From the NCBI RefSeq assembly GCF_036711975.1, contig NC_091971.1, positions 2,301,501 to 2,365,500 of the forward strand: a DNA stretch of 64,000 nucleotides, in the 5' to 3' direction. The notes beneath the pieces are model-generated. The model was not told where the DNA came from and ran no database searches. It was given only the letters and a program-made list of their open reading frames with translations. The stretch comes from Onthophagus taurus. Its lineage: Eukaryota; Arthropoda; Insecta; Coleoptera; Scarabaeidae. Below are positions 48,101-57,826 of this stretch, one piece after another. Each line of letters begins with the position of its first letter. The first letter of the stretch is position 1. The position numbers and the translations under genes are program-made.

Positions 48101-51100
48101 AATTATGAAAATGATTTCAATTTCAAAATATTTCTTACTCAACTCAATTGAGAAATAAGTATTGTAAAAAAAACTTACCATCATCGTCATGCGAAGCACT
48201 ACATTCTCTACAAACAGCTCCTCTTTGTCCCCTAAGTGCAATTTGTTGTTGCAAAGCAATTAATTGTTGTTCTTCCAATTCCATATCTTTGTATTCTTCC
48301 GGTGGACTCAAAGTAACCGCGTCCACAAACTCCAAAGGTGGTGCAAATTTAGGACTTGGCGGTGTAGTGTCATAACCATCTCCGTATACGTTGCAATTAC
48401 AATTTGGTTCGCAACACGTTAACCGAACCATTTCGTGTTGATTACACGTACAAACACCATCATCTTCCTCCTCGTCGTATTCACATTCTTCACGGATCAA
48501 AATGATATAATCGGCATCGAAGAATTCATTTTTCGTTTCGTTAAAAACAACGCGATTCTTTTTCGTTGTCGATTGTGTTTGTTGATGTTCTTTGGTATTT
48601 TTTCCGCCAGGTTTCTTAAGTAACGATTTAAGATTTTCTTTATCGGGATTATGAAGCTTACGTTGTTGTTGTTGCTCCGCGTTTTGATGGCCATTATCAC
48701 CTCTCATTATGAAAATTTCTTCGTAATCTTCCTCCTCTAACTCGTCATTTTCGTTATAAAAAAATATAATCGGCTTTTGCGAATTAAATTCGCAAAACGT
48801 TACGTCCTCGGAATCAGATGGAAAAAAATCTTCCTCTTCATCTGATGAAGAAGATGTGACGATACTATTCCCTATGTCTTCTTCTTTGTCCCCTTTCAAA
48901 CAAATTAATTCGTTTTTTCCATCTGTTATCCCGGCCTCTTTTAATTTTTCTTCTAAAATCTTTAAACGACCTTTTTCGTTATTATTCTTTGGATTAACGT
49001 TTTTGCTTGTTAATATGCTTGGTCCGGATGTTTCTTCGTCGTCGGCGACGACATCTTCGAAAACTAAACGACCATTTTTAAAGGACCAAGTTAAGTTGTT
49101 GTGTTCTTCTGATTTTGTTTCACTTAAATTATGATCGCGATGTAAACGATTGTTGTGTTGTCTTGGAGCGCGATCTTCCTCGGTGGCAGGAAGGCAACTG
49201 CACTGGTCCGCGTGTGCGCAACGGACGCAAGTGGAGGCGGCGGCGTCAATCGATCGCTGGGCATCGCAGGCGTCCCCCTCCTCCTTCAACTGGAGTGATT
49301 CGTCGATCTCTGCGCTCCTTTGCATCTCCAGGTTTAATTTAGTAATTGTATCATCTAAATTTATACATTTATTAATTTTTTCAATATTTACAATGTCTTC
49401 TTTAGCATCGGCAATCTTTTCTTCGTTTAAATATTCGTTTTGATTTTCTTGATTTTGCTTTAAATTTAATGCGTCAGATGAGTTGTTGTTATTCAAGTTA
49501 TTCAAATTGTTCTTTTTATCTTTTCGGTTGTTTTTGGGCATTTTTAATAGTTCATCGAGTTTATTTTGGGATTGTTCCAGTGCAATTTTTGAGATAATCG
49601 AGTTCGAGTAGTTGTGGTTACCTATAATGGGTAAATCGAAAATTCTCGGGGATTTTGTTGTTTCCGTGGTAATTTTAATGGGAATGTTATCTTCGTCCTT
49701 AACATTTCCATCACAATTTGTTGATAATTCTTCACATAATGAATCATTTTTATCTAAAATCGAATCTTCCATGCTTAAATTTTTTTCTTGTAAAACATTA
49801 AAATAAATTTCATTGCCTTCAATATCAAAAAATCTTTTTTCGTTGCCACATTGATTACAATTATCATTTATTTCGGTAAATTTCTCATTTTCATCTTGAT
49901 TTAAAACGTCTAAATTTTCTAATAAACTAGTTTCCTCGATTATAGTACTACTCATATTATTTATTAATATTTCTTCATTTTCAGTCTCATTATTATCGAC
50001 CCTAATTGTTTCTAAATTTAATTCATCTAATACATATAAATCATTTTCTAAAATTGCACCAAGATTGCACTCATCAATTTTTAAATTAATCAGATCTAAA
50101 AGTGATTTATTAGGTTCCCCCTCTAAACCATTTCCTTCCAAACAAAGCGGATTCAAATATGTTTCTTGAATTAATAAATCTAGTGGTGGGGGAAGCTCAA
50201 CACCTGTGCTTTCATACTCTCTCAATTTCTTTCCGTTTTCCTTCAAAAAATCATCTACACTCATCCCATTAACTTCCGTTTTCGAAGGGCTCAAAAATGA
50301 TTCTTGAGTCACCAAATCTAAAGGTGGGGGAAGTTCAACACTTTTAGATTCTGTAGCTTTAATTTCTTCAACCTTGCTCTCCGATGAAAAAGGATTCAAA
50401 AATGATTCTTGTATTAATACATTTAATGGTGGGGGAAGCTCAACATCTGTCATATCACACTTAACAGATTTCTTTTCTTCCAAAATATCTTCATTACTAC
50501 TTATTCTACTCATTTCAATATCTTTAAGAGCCTCTTCTTCTGTACATTCCTTTTGATTAAAATTATTAAATTCACTATTATTTCTTGCACAGTTCGCGAC
50601 ACCTGTTTCGTCCTCGTTCGTTTCGATACTAACAATATTCGTAGAACGACTACCGCTTAGAACGTACTGATGGATTGGCGAAGGTCGCAACAACAACTCG
50701 TTGAGGCGGTAGTAGCAATCAGGTTTTGCCACTACGCCTACTTTATCAACACTGCTAATAACACAACCATCTCTCGTTATCTTATCATTATTTTTATCAT
50801 TTCGATACCTTTCATTTGAAACATTTTCATCTTTATCGCCCGATTCTTTTTGTGTTACGTTATCGTTTGTAAACGTATTTTGTATTTGGTTCTCACAGGA
50901 TACTTCCTCTTGGGTGTATAATAATGTGACTTCCGGTTGCCGTTGGTCGTTGTTGCCTTCTTCACGGTACGTTTCAGATCGTTTCGGTTCGTTTCCGTTT
51001 CTAAACTCTTCGGGTGCTTCCAGGATAATTTCCTCTTCTTCGTTTTCCTCCTTATTTATTACCCTTAATGAAGCGACGAAACTTTCGGCGGTTTTGAAAA

Positions 51101-51272
51101 TATCTTCAAGATCCCGCTTGATTTCGTTTAGTTGATCGAAAGAAATTTTATCGCTTTTAAACGCGATTTTTGTTAGGGTGTTTTTTAATATATCTGAATT
51201 GATTTTATCGTTGGTTTCGATAACTTTCTTTAAAGAAGAAAGTAGGATTGTAACATCTAAAGTTTCTTCCAT
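36177..51272 (-). CDS. Large mostly disordered protein, about 1,924 residues, 5 coding exons, unnamed
   Basis: Coding exons are 48179-51272, 40356-40481, 38605-38852, 38111-38547 and 36177-38046. All four junctions keep phase (SHDD-D|GESLSDNEE; PPAE|INDEGQRY; LHQ|SENITSDD; SIR|RAIERN), totalling 5,775 nt with stop. I do not recognise the family. The N-terminus (1-75) is helical, then long acidic, Asn/Ser-rich disorder. VELPPPL recurs three times at about 276, 311 and 357. KKNRVVFNETKNEFF (about 905-918) and KRSVRF (1169-1174) fit the PP1-docking RVxF pattern. A Cys cluster (CTCN...TCCEPNCNC, VCREC) lies near 960-1025. Likely conserved blocks are EGQRYILETVTMTT, PISGILKGGRLWK, RAIERNTLRRSLIR and RIKQLTCDVDD. 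The last 500 residues are Pro/Gln/Tyr/Ser-rich. No membrane segment or enzyme domain is seen. A cytoplasmic scaffold or PP1 regulator is inference. Intron 1 is 7.7 kb and repeat-rich. Confidence 0.85.
38975..39445. repeat. Tandem repeat of about 190-230 bp, three copies, in an intron of the large gene
   Basis: AAACGAACTTCATATCTAAC followed by CAAAGACGATTATGA recurs at about 38979, 39170 and 39400 (the last partial). Shared intervening text includes GGTTATAACATTCAAGATCA and GCGAGAAAACTTCAT. Non-coding. Confidence 0.75.
39446..40355. other. Rest of intron 2 of the large gene
   Basis: Non-coding for the minus-strand gene. A 65-codon plus frame at 39740-39937 is basic and unremarkable; I do not call it a gene. 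Nothing else is seen. Confidence 0.4.
40482..42460. other. Proximal part of the 7.7-kb intron 1 of the large gene
   Basis: Unique-looking intronic DNA with several less AT-rich patches (for example 40560-40800 and 41600-41800) that could be regulatory. No exon in phase with the large gene is needed here, because 48179 splices cleanly to 40481. Confidence 0.35.
42461..43320. mobile_element. Composite CTAG-family element: arm (G), interior (M2), arm (H)
   Basis: The left arm (42461-42750) has two hairpin cores (about 42525-42570 and 42643-42690). The interior, 42766-43205, contains GTTGCGCCATCTATTAGTAA, TTTGGTGTAATCTAACCTAA and the two AACCTCA(C/T)TTTCAACAAACG halves, closely matching M1. The right arm, 43213-43315, has TAGTTCTAGGTCTAGTGTTA and a partial core. 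The interior's first 60 bp or so, as seen in M1 and M3, are missing. Confidence 0.75.
43321..45359. other. Middle of intron 1 of the large gene, no gene seen
   Basis: Intronic DNA. An 81-codon plus frame at 43905-44150 (hydrophobic then basic) has no recognisable homology and is not called. No repeats are evident except a stretch near 45235-45300 resembling the CATAAAATGTAACAT end of the composite elements. Confidence 0.35.
45360..45845. mobile_element. CTAG-family arm (I) with a truncated, inverted interior end
   Basis: A full hairpin core lies near 45478-45525 between CTAG-rich arms, with end blocks TTCAATAAAAATATGCAACA (45559) and TTGTTGTATATTTTTATTG (45704). From about 45738, TGACATGTTGCATTTTATGT onward to AAGTGAAATTTACTG is the reverse complement of the right end of interior M1. 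So this copy carries an interior remnant in opposite orientation. Confidence 0.7.
46436..46745 (+). mobile_element. Dead LINE reverse-transcriptase fragment
   Basis: The plus strand reads CQAMIYADDVVFIADSKRK (palm YADD). After a one-base frame change it continues NWSETLKERGMMLNKVKSQV, then SSYQYLGTTIHQMGK and NRVDKATKNYYTLKE. This is the usual order of motifs in the C-terminal half of a LINE reverse transcriptase. Stops and frame shifts show it is inactive. It lies in intron 1 of the large gene. Confidence 0.75.
47345..47540 (+). mobile_element. Probable transposase helix-turn-helix remnant (Tc1/mariner-like)
   Basis: One plus frame reads EACGVSIATVYRIKARFKDT, a helix-turn-helix of the type G.S..TV.RI. 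A shifted frame continues HPINRPKTKSDDVDDFV, which resembles the linker after the HTH in some Tc1/mariner-type transposases. It is short and broken, so assignment to superfamily is tentative. Confidence 0.45.
47541..48178. other. Intron 1 of the large gene near its donor
   Basis: A less AT-rich, CpG-containing patch at 47690-47840 may be regulatory. Nothing coding is seen. Confidence 0.35.
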
Positions 51273-51278
51273 GTCGTC

Positions 51279-51326
51279 TTATGTCATTTTCTTGGTTCTG
51301 TTTGATTTTATTCGTTTCTTCTTCAT
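51279..51326 (-). promoter_or_regulatory. Upstream ORF in frame with the large gene, starting at an exon edge
   Basis: An acceptor (TTGTATTTTAG) is followed at once by an ATG opening a 15-codon, Lys/Arg-rich reading frame. It stops at a TAA (51279-51281) two codons before the main ATG (51270-51272). It shares the main frame, so stop-codon readthrough or reinitiation would join it to the main protein. It also shows that a 5' UTR exon lies upstream of 51326. Confidence 0.5.
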
Positions 51327-53039
51327 CTAAAATACAAAATAATAACAATTAATTATGTTAAATATATCTGTCTATGTATAATCTATGGGAATGAGAACCG
51401 GAAGGTAAATTTCAAGGTTTTTAACTTCATGGTATTTGTTGAAATGGTTTTTATTTTATTTCCCACAGAGTTATGGTCACGCTTAATGAGTACTTAATGA
51501 AATAAATTATAATAGATTTAACTTATCTTCAATTAGTCTTCAACTTATTCCATAAATCGTTCTTGAAAACACCATTGAACCTTTTGAATCAATTTTGAGG
51601 TTATAAAATTTTTTCTGTCAAATTTAAGAAGTTTCAAAAAATCAATTATAATGGTCAATAAAGAAATGTTTGATATATTAATGCAAAATCCGTCTAAACA
51701 CGCCTTTAATTAAATAATTCTTCAGAAAAAATTAATTAAAATAAATAAATTAATGTTTTTGTTGCCAACCTAAATTTAGTAATTTTTAAATTCCCCACTT
51801 TATATTAAATTTTTAAAATCCATCTAAATTTGACCACGATTTAATAAAATAAAGTAATTTTTTACCAGTTTAAGTTATTTTTAATAAAGAAATAATAAAT
51901 AAAGTTTAAAAATATTATATTAGTTATAATTTATAGTGATTTTTTTAATTGACGTTTAGAAACGTCATTATCAAAAAATCGCCCCCTAAACTTCATCGCT
52001 GTACCTATATTTTTTTTTATTACAAAGTTTATCATCGCTTCAAAAACTTTTCATAATCAATTTTGCAAGTTTTACTAAAAAAAAGTAGCCACTGAAGTTT
52101 CTGTCGACCGCAACTAACTAAAATTGACTTATCTTAATTAATTTTCATAACAGACATTCTCTTTATCGCAGCGAACGCGTTATCTACGCTTTCTTGAATC
52201 CATCGTATCGATCTCATTTCATCAACCCCCGCTTTTATACGACTTTTTTTTAATAAAGTTTGCCACTAGTGACGATTTTTTAATCCCTGAAATTCCAGTA
52301 TTTCCATGATACATTGATATTGCAGTTTCGTTTGTGTGACGAATCTTTGGAGTCCCCTTTTTTATCCCGGCGCATTTCAAAACGAACCATTCCCCCCGTT
52401 TGAACGGCGAGTAATGATGTCAATTCAGTTAAAAGTCTCTTTGTAAAAGAGCCTTTTTTAAAACAACGACAGAAAAAATTTAAAGAGAAAAAAGAAAATT
52501 TAATGATTTTAAGTTTTTATGATTCGTTATTTGGGGTGTTTAACCCATTTAAAATTTCTTTTTTATTTTCTTTTTTTTTCGCTTTTTTCGTTATTATAGT
52601 TTTGGTTTTTAGGGACACGTTCCAAAGATAAATTGCTCGCTTACGGAGAGTATTTGAATAAACACCCCGTTATGGCAATAAACGGAGTCAACCGTCCCCA
52701 TCAGGGGGGGAAATGGTGGAAATGTGGGGAGAGGTAGTTTTGTTCGCGTATAACGATCCAAGAGGAAGAGAGATGGAATTTTGGTGGCTTATGGAGTGTA
52801 AGCTATTCCTTTTTTTTTTAAAGTTAAATCAGTTTTGCGCACGCGTTAATTCTGCACTTTATATGCAAATTGTAAAATGAAAATACAACTACTAAGTTAG
52901 ATTTTTAAATTAATTTTAAAAAATTATTTTTAGGTTATATTACTTATTAAATGTCAAATTTGACAGAACTTAGTTTAAGTTAAGTGTCATCCGATAGATG
53001 TCATTAAAAAGATTTGTAATGTCAATATACAGTGATTTC
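51327..53039. other. Upstream region of the large gene, no gene seen
   Basis: This should contain the promoter and non-coding first exon of the large gene. It is AT-rich, with a less AT-rich stretch at 52600-52760. No reading frame or repeat is recognisable. Confidence 0.35.
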
Positions 53040-53283
53040 AGAAAAGAATTGCTGTCTTCGAGTAGAATTTGCTCAATCTTATGTCGACAAGGAAACGGAT
53101 TTCTGATCCAAGGTTTTTTTACTGATGAGTCGAAGTGCAACCTTTTTGGAAGTGATGGTCGGACAAAAATTCTGTAAAGCGGCGAAGTTAGTGTCATGGT
53201 TTGGAGAGCGATAGCAGCATCTGGTGTAGGAAAACTGGCACTCATTGATGGAATTATGGAACAGCATAAATATAAAAGTATTT
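53040..53283 (+). mobile_element. Tc1-like transposase fragment (inactive)
   Basis: The plus strand reads FFTDESKCNLFGSDGRTKIL, a stop, then GEVSVMVWRAIAASGVGKLA and LIDGIMEQHKYKSIL. This is the middle of the DDE domain of Tc1 transposases (F.DES.F.LFG.DG; GG.VMVWG.I...G...L..I.G....Y..IL). An in-frame stop and the loss of both ends show it is dead. The fragment ends exactly where a CTAG-family hairpin begins. Confidence 0.85.
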
Positions 53284-53385
53284 TAGATTTAGCCGCACGT
53301 CTCTCAAGACGGCTAAACCCGAATGATTCTAGTTCTAGGTCTGTGTTAGTTCTAGTGATAGTGCTAGTGTAAAACTAGCTGTATT
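53284..53385. repeat. CTAG-family hairpin and half-arm (copy J)
   Basis: A hairpin core, GATTTAGCCGCACGTCTCTC / AAGACGGCTAAACCCGAATG, is followed by a single CTAG-rich arm ending AGTGTAAAACTAGC. It abuts the Tc1 relic, consistent with insertion into it or a shared breakpoint. Confidence 0.75.
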
Positions 53386-54066
53386 TCAATGCTTTATGTA
53401 GAGTTTTGTCCGCCACTATAAGTCATAATTTATTTATCTATGTCTCAGTAAACAAATTAAAAGATATAACTAAAAGCATGGTTTTTAATTTTAGATAAAA
53501 TGTAGATACCAATATGTAAGTTTGATGGGAGCAACAATCAACAAAGCAATAGTTTGAAGCGTTTCATGGGCGTTTACTGGAGGCGTCGTCGCCCCCATTT
53601 ATACGAAATCTGAGTCGCGTATCACAACTCGGACGTGACAATAGGATCCATGCGCCTCTTCAACGTCCATTGTTCAAGGAAAACAATACAAAAGTCGCTC
53701 AAGAATTTTTTGTTACATCTTCTATTCACTTTTAACAGTGATAATGTTGATGAGTATTTTTTAATAATGTTGCAAAAACACTGACAATATTTCATTTTAT
53801 CACCTATAAATTGGTTTCGATTTTTGGTTCGTTTCCTTTGTTAGAAAACACAGACCAAAAACGTTATTCAAATACAATTTTCCTTGCCCGCCTTCGAATT
53901 TTACGTTCTCAGTAAACCGACCGTTTCAATCTACATAAATCCTACCAAAAAGAAGCCATAAATTTTATCCTAAAAATTGAAACAATTTAAAAAAGAATAT
54001 TTCTTTTTATGATCATTTTATTCGTCATCGCATATTTACAAAATTAAAGAAATCACAACTTTTTTT
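53386..54066. other. Intergenic region before the cuticular gene cluster
   Basis: No gene seen. A minus-strand AATAAA (plus tttatt at 54017-54022) lies 45 bases beyond the stop of the next gene and is its likely poly(A) signal. Confidence 0.4.
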
Positions 54067-54618
54067 TTAATAAATTTCTCCTTTATAAGATCCATCGTCG
54101 TATAATTTTTCGTTAATATCCGGAATCCATCGACCTTCCAAACCAGATCCGGGTGCTAAAATTGGATACCCGGAAGCGGTTACTGGTGAAGCAACGAGAG
54201 TTTTTGCAACACCATAGGGAGTTGAAGCGTAAGCAACAGATGGTACAACAGGGGCAGCGGCGTAACCGTATGATGATACAACTGGAGCAGTGGCGTAAGC
54301 AACTCCATGAGATACAACTGGAGATGCAACAAATGGAGCAGAATATCCAACAGCGGCAGCACCAACATTCTCATGAGCTACGATTCTTCCGGCTGGTTGA
54401 GCAGAAACGATTGCGCTTCCATCGGGACCTACAACCGAAGCACTCGAACTTGGACCTTCTACAACTGTTGTCTTTGCGAGTGGAGCCACAGGAACAAGAC
54501 CTGCGGAGGCTACTGCCAAACAAACAGCGAAGATTACCTATAATAAAAATTAATGTTTAATCATATATTTTAAGATGACGTAATATTAAAGGAATTTAAT
54601 ACTTACTAAGGAGTTCAT
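54067..54618 (-). CDS. Cuticular-type secreted protein, member 1 of a head-to-head pair
   Basis: Exons 54607-54618 (MNSL) and 54067-54537 give 160 residues. The first intron after four codons, inside the signal peptide (MNSL|VIFAVCLAVASAG), is typical of insect cuticular protein genes. The mature protein is rich in Ala, Val, Pro, Ser and Tyr. It has VEGPSSSASVVGPDGS near the N-terminus, Ala/Val/Tyr/Pro repeats (YGYAAAPVV) in the middle, and ends with IPDINEKLYDDGSYKGEIY. No chitin-binding RR consensus is present, so it belongs to a low-complexity cuticular class I cannot name. TATAAAA lies on the minus strand at 54678-54684. It is about 97% identical to its partner at 54923-55465, differing mainly at GRWIPD versus GQYVPD and a few Ala/Ser/Val sites. 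Confidence 0.88.
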
Positions 54619-54922
54619 AATTGTTCGATCTGTAAAAACAGTGGACGAATGACGAATAAAAACCATTCACTCGGTTATTTTATACCCAAAAAATGTCCTC
54701 GCCGACGCCCATGTTGTTCTTGAACTTAAACTCATAAACTTTTAAGGTCGCCATATCTGGTTTCTAGTATACGGAGTTGGTAAACGAAATCGTGTAAAGT
54801 GATCCAGATCAACTTCTTTCTCCGGTTGGAAAATTATCAAGGCCGTAATTTTGATATAAAGAGCCTAATATCTAACACAAAAATCATTAGTTCTCGTACA
54901 ACCACAAGACAAATCAAAGAAA
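54619..54922. promoter_or_regulatory. Bidirectional promoter of the cuticular gene pair
   Basis: 304 bp between divergent ATGs. Plus direction: TATAAAG at 54855-54861 and an initiator TCATTAG at 54884-54890, spaced about 31 bp. Minus direction: TATAAAA at 54678-54684. The two halves are not recognisably similar, unlike the coding exons. Confidence 0.6.
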
Positions 54923-55465
54923 ATGAACTCCTTTGTAAGTAGATTCTTTAATCTCAACTTATATTAAGTTATTAATTAAAAATTTGTATCGCAGGTTATC
55001 TTCGCAGCTTGTTTGGCAGTAGCGTCTGCAGGTCTTGTTCCTGTAGCTCCACTTGCAAAGACAACAGTCGTAGAAGGTCCCAGTTCGAGTGCTTCGGTTG
55101 TAGGTCCCGATGGAAGCGCAATCGTTTCTGCTCAACCAGCCGGAAGAATCGTAGCTCATGAAAATGTTGGTGCTGCCGCTGTTGGATATTCTGCTCCAGT
55201 TGTTGCATCTCCAGTTGTTTCTCATGGAGTTGCTTACGCCGCTGCTCCAGTTCTATCACCATATGGTTACGCCGCCGCCCCTGTTGTACCTTCAGTTGCA
55301 TACGCTTCAACTCCATATGGTGTTGCAAAAACCCTCGTTGCTTCGCCAGTGACCGCTTCTGGATACCCAATTTTGGCTCCTGGGTCCGGTTTGGAAGGTC
55401 AATATGTTCCGGATATCAACGAAAAATTGTACGATGACGGATCTTATAAAGGAGAAATTTATTAA
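54923..55465 (+). CDS. Cuticular-type secreted protein, member 2 of the pair
   Basis: Exons 54923-54934 (MNSF) and 54995-55465 give 160 residues. It has the same architecture as its divergent neighbour: a signal peptide split by the first intron, VEGPSSSASVVGPDGS, an Ala/Val/Tyr/Pro-rich middle, and VPDINEKLYDDGSYKGEIY at the end. Poly(A) signal AATAAA is at 55500-55505. The long antisense frame over this gene is a mirror of the repeats and not a gene. Function is inferred to be structural, in the cuticle; expression is probably tied to moulting. Confidence 0.88.
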
Positions 55466-56100
55466 GGTTGTTTTGGATTGATCATGATAATGCGGCTGTA
55501 ATAAATAATTAAAAACACAAACATATTTGTTTTAATAGTTATTTTTTAATTGATACTTTATCGTACTAGAAATGACCCGTCTGAAATTTCAATTATAGGG
55601 TGGACCGAAGCTTCTCGGTCCAATAACACAACGGCTCACTTTAAACCATCCCCCCGTTGTATAGTTAAAGCGGATAGAACAATTGGGAATCAACTCAAAC
55701 TAGGTTTCAAACTAAACTTTTGGTTAATTAATAAACTTTCTTGAAAGGAACCACAACCATCGTGACCAATTTTTCATCTTATTTAGTTATTTTAAACCAA
55801 TTAGCACAATACTAATCAACATAAACAAATCGTTCCTAAAATTATCTTCTTAACAAGATTATTTTTAAAGATTTTATTTTAAAACAGAATTTGAATTCGT
55901 TCCATTTTATGAGATAATATGTGCAAAATGTGTACTTTGAGAGAAATAACATAGCGGTTACAATGTCTGGATGATAATTAACAATTTAAACCCTGTGGAA
56001 TAACCAGTTTAAAAGAACCGCATATCTTGGGAATTACGTTGTATATTTTAGTTATTTCTTTGGGTGGTGGTTAAAAGCAGTACGGGAGGCAAGAAAAAAA
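55466..56100. other. Intergenic, no gene seen
   Basis: It contains the poly(A) signal of the preceding gene and otherwise AT-rich DNA. A 64-codon plus frame at 55550-55744 is not supported. Confidence 0.4.
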
Positions 56101-57066
56101 GATGTTTTGTTGGCTGGAGAAATTTAATTACGAAATTTCTGTGGTTATTATTTTGTAGACGAGACATGTTTATAATTTTAAGCTAAATTTAAAAAAATTA
56201 AAAAATTCAATTTATTACAAATATTTAAACTATATTTATAATTTAATATAAAAATAAATCAAAATTAAAATTTTAACGGTTGGTAGTAAAACTACTAATC
56301 TCACATCTGTCATAATTTTAATTTAGTTGCGCCATCTATTAGTAAAAAAGTGTCTTATTTATTTTATGGGTTTTTAATAATAATTAATTATTTACTTCGT
56401 GTAATTTGGTGTAATCTAACCTAAAACGTTCTTTTATCATGTGCAAAAAATTTTATTGTTTCAATTCAAATCGTTTTGGAGAAAACTATATTTTTTTTTA
56501 TTAACCTCATTTTCAACAAACGTCATTTTCAAATCGGCAATTTTAGAAGAAACGTATTAACAAAACTGTTCAACGAGGAAACTTGAAATTAGGTCTGATA
56601 TAACTCAAAACCTTTCCTTATAATCGTAAGTAGTTTTATTTCTTAAATTCAAACTGTTTTGGAGAAAACATTTTCTTCTTTAACCTCACTTTCAACAAAC
56701 GTCAATGTCAACACGGCGATTTTTATTAACCTCACTTTTTTTCTTTAACCTCACTGTCAACAAATGTCAAATTTAAACAGTGAATTTCACTTATAAGATG
56801 CAATATACAAAAATATATTTCAATAGAAACCAGGGAGTACCCACTTACTTTCTCCCACATAAACTGCAACATGACAGTTAAGATATCACTAAATTCTTAT
56901 TGAAGTAAAACTAGAACTAACACTATCACTAGAACTAACACAAGACCTAGAACTGGAACCATTCACGTTTAGCCGTCTTGAGTACGGCTAAATCAGAATG
57001 TATCTAGTTCTAGGTCTAATGTTAGCTCTAATGACAGTGGTAGAAGCTCTATTAGTATAAGATATC
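56101..57066. mobile_element. Composite CTAG-family element: interior (M3) and right arm (K)
   Basis: The interior, 56101-56880, starts GATGTTTTGTTGGCTGGAGA as in M1 and carries an extra AT-rich insert of about 100 bp (56155-56275). It then runs through GTTGCGCCATCTATTAGTAA and both AACCTCA(C/T)TTTCAACAAACG halves to CTGCAACATGACAGTTAAGA. The arm, 56890-57066, has ACTAGAACTAACACTATCAC, a degraded core (CGTTTAGCCGTCTTGAGTAC) and GATATCACTACCA. No left arm is present. Confidence 0.75.
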
Positions 57067-57826
57067 ACTACCATAAATTTATTTTCTCATTAATTAACTA
57101 TTTGGTAAAAATATAAAAGGGAAGGAGATATTTGATTACATCTTAATGTTCCGTAAAAGTGAGAGCGTGAATAAATTTAAACCCAGTAACTGCCGATTTT
57201 AAATTTAAAGACGAAACGAAATTCGTTCAATTTTCGATTCTTTTCTTTATGGATTTGAAGGAAACTGTGAGAAGAAAACTGTTAGGGGAAGGGGGACTAG
57301 TAGTTTGTCGTCGTTTATATCTTTCCCGGTTAAACGAGACTCGGCTACGACAAATAACTCGTACTTTGGCTTCTACGAAGAGAATCCCGTCTGAAAAATG
57401 GGAGATCGTTGAAGGGATTTTTGTTACAAGCAAAGTTAAAATTAAAATGATTAATGTAAAAAAATTAAGTTTTTCCGGAATCTTTCTAGGTATATTATTT
57501 TTAATTCTTACATAATCTGAATGATTAGTCAAATTCTCTTTCGAAATTTTGTTCTCATTCAGTTTCGTTAAATGACGTCACCTCTTATGATTCACACCAA
57601 AATCTTTAAAGTTAACCCGCCTTTGTAATAAAGTATCTTGTTTAACGGAACAACACAATTGCAACGAAACACGTGCTTAGCTTAGCTTTAGTTATAGATA
57701 TATGAAAATTTCTTTCGACACACCCTTTCTTGAAGGCCATTTACGTCTCTATAAAATCGGTTGTCGTTCGCTTGGTCGCTTTCAGTCTTTCGTTGTCATT
57801 GTTAAAGAAGAAGTGAAAGCGAAACC
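57067..57826 (+). promoter_or_regulatory. Upstream region and core promoter of the third cuticular gene
   Basis: TATAAAA at 57750-57756 and initiator TCAGTC at 57782-57787 lie upstream of the ATG at 57827. A palindromic TGACGTCA is at 57573-57580. Frames at 57227-57532 on both strands overlap each other and have no recognisable homology; not called. Confidence 0.5.

Noticed and set aside
54153..54560. 135-codon Gln/Arg-rich plus frame over the first cuticular gene (and its mirror at 54996-55370)
   Set aside because: Antisense shadow of the repetitive Ala/Val/Pro codons. The same shadow occurs over both copies because the exons are nearly identical.
57227..57532. Overlapping 88- and 101-codon frames on opposite strands
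   Set aside because: Both cannot be supported, neither has recognisable features, and a cuticular promoter lies just downstream.
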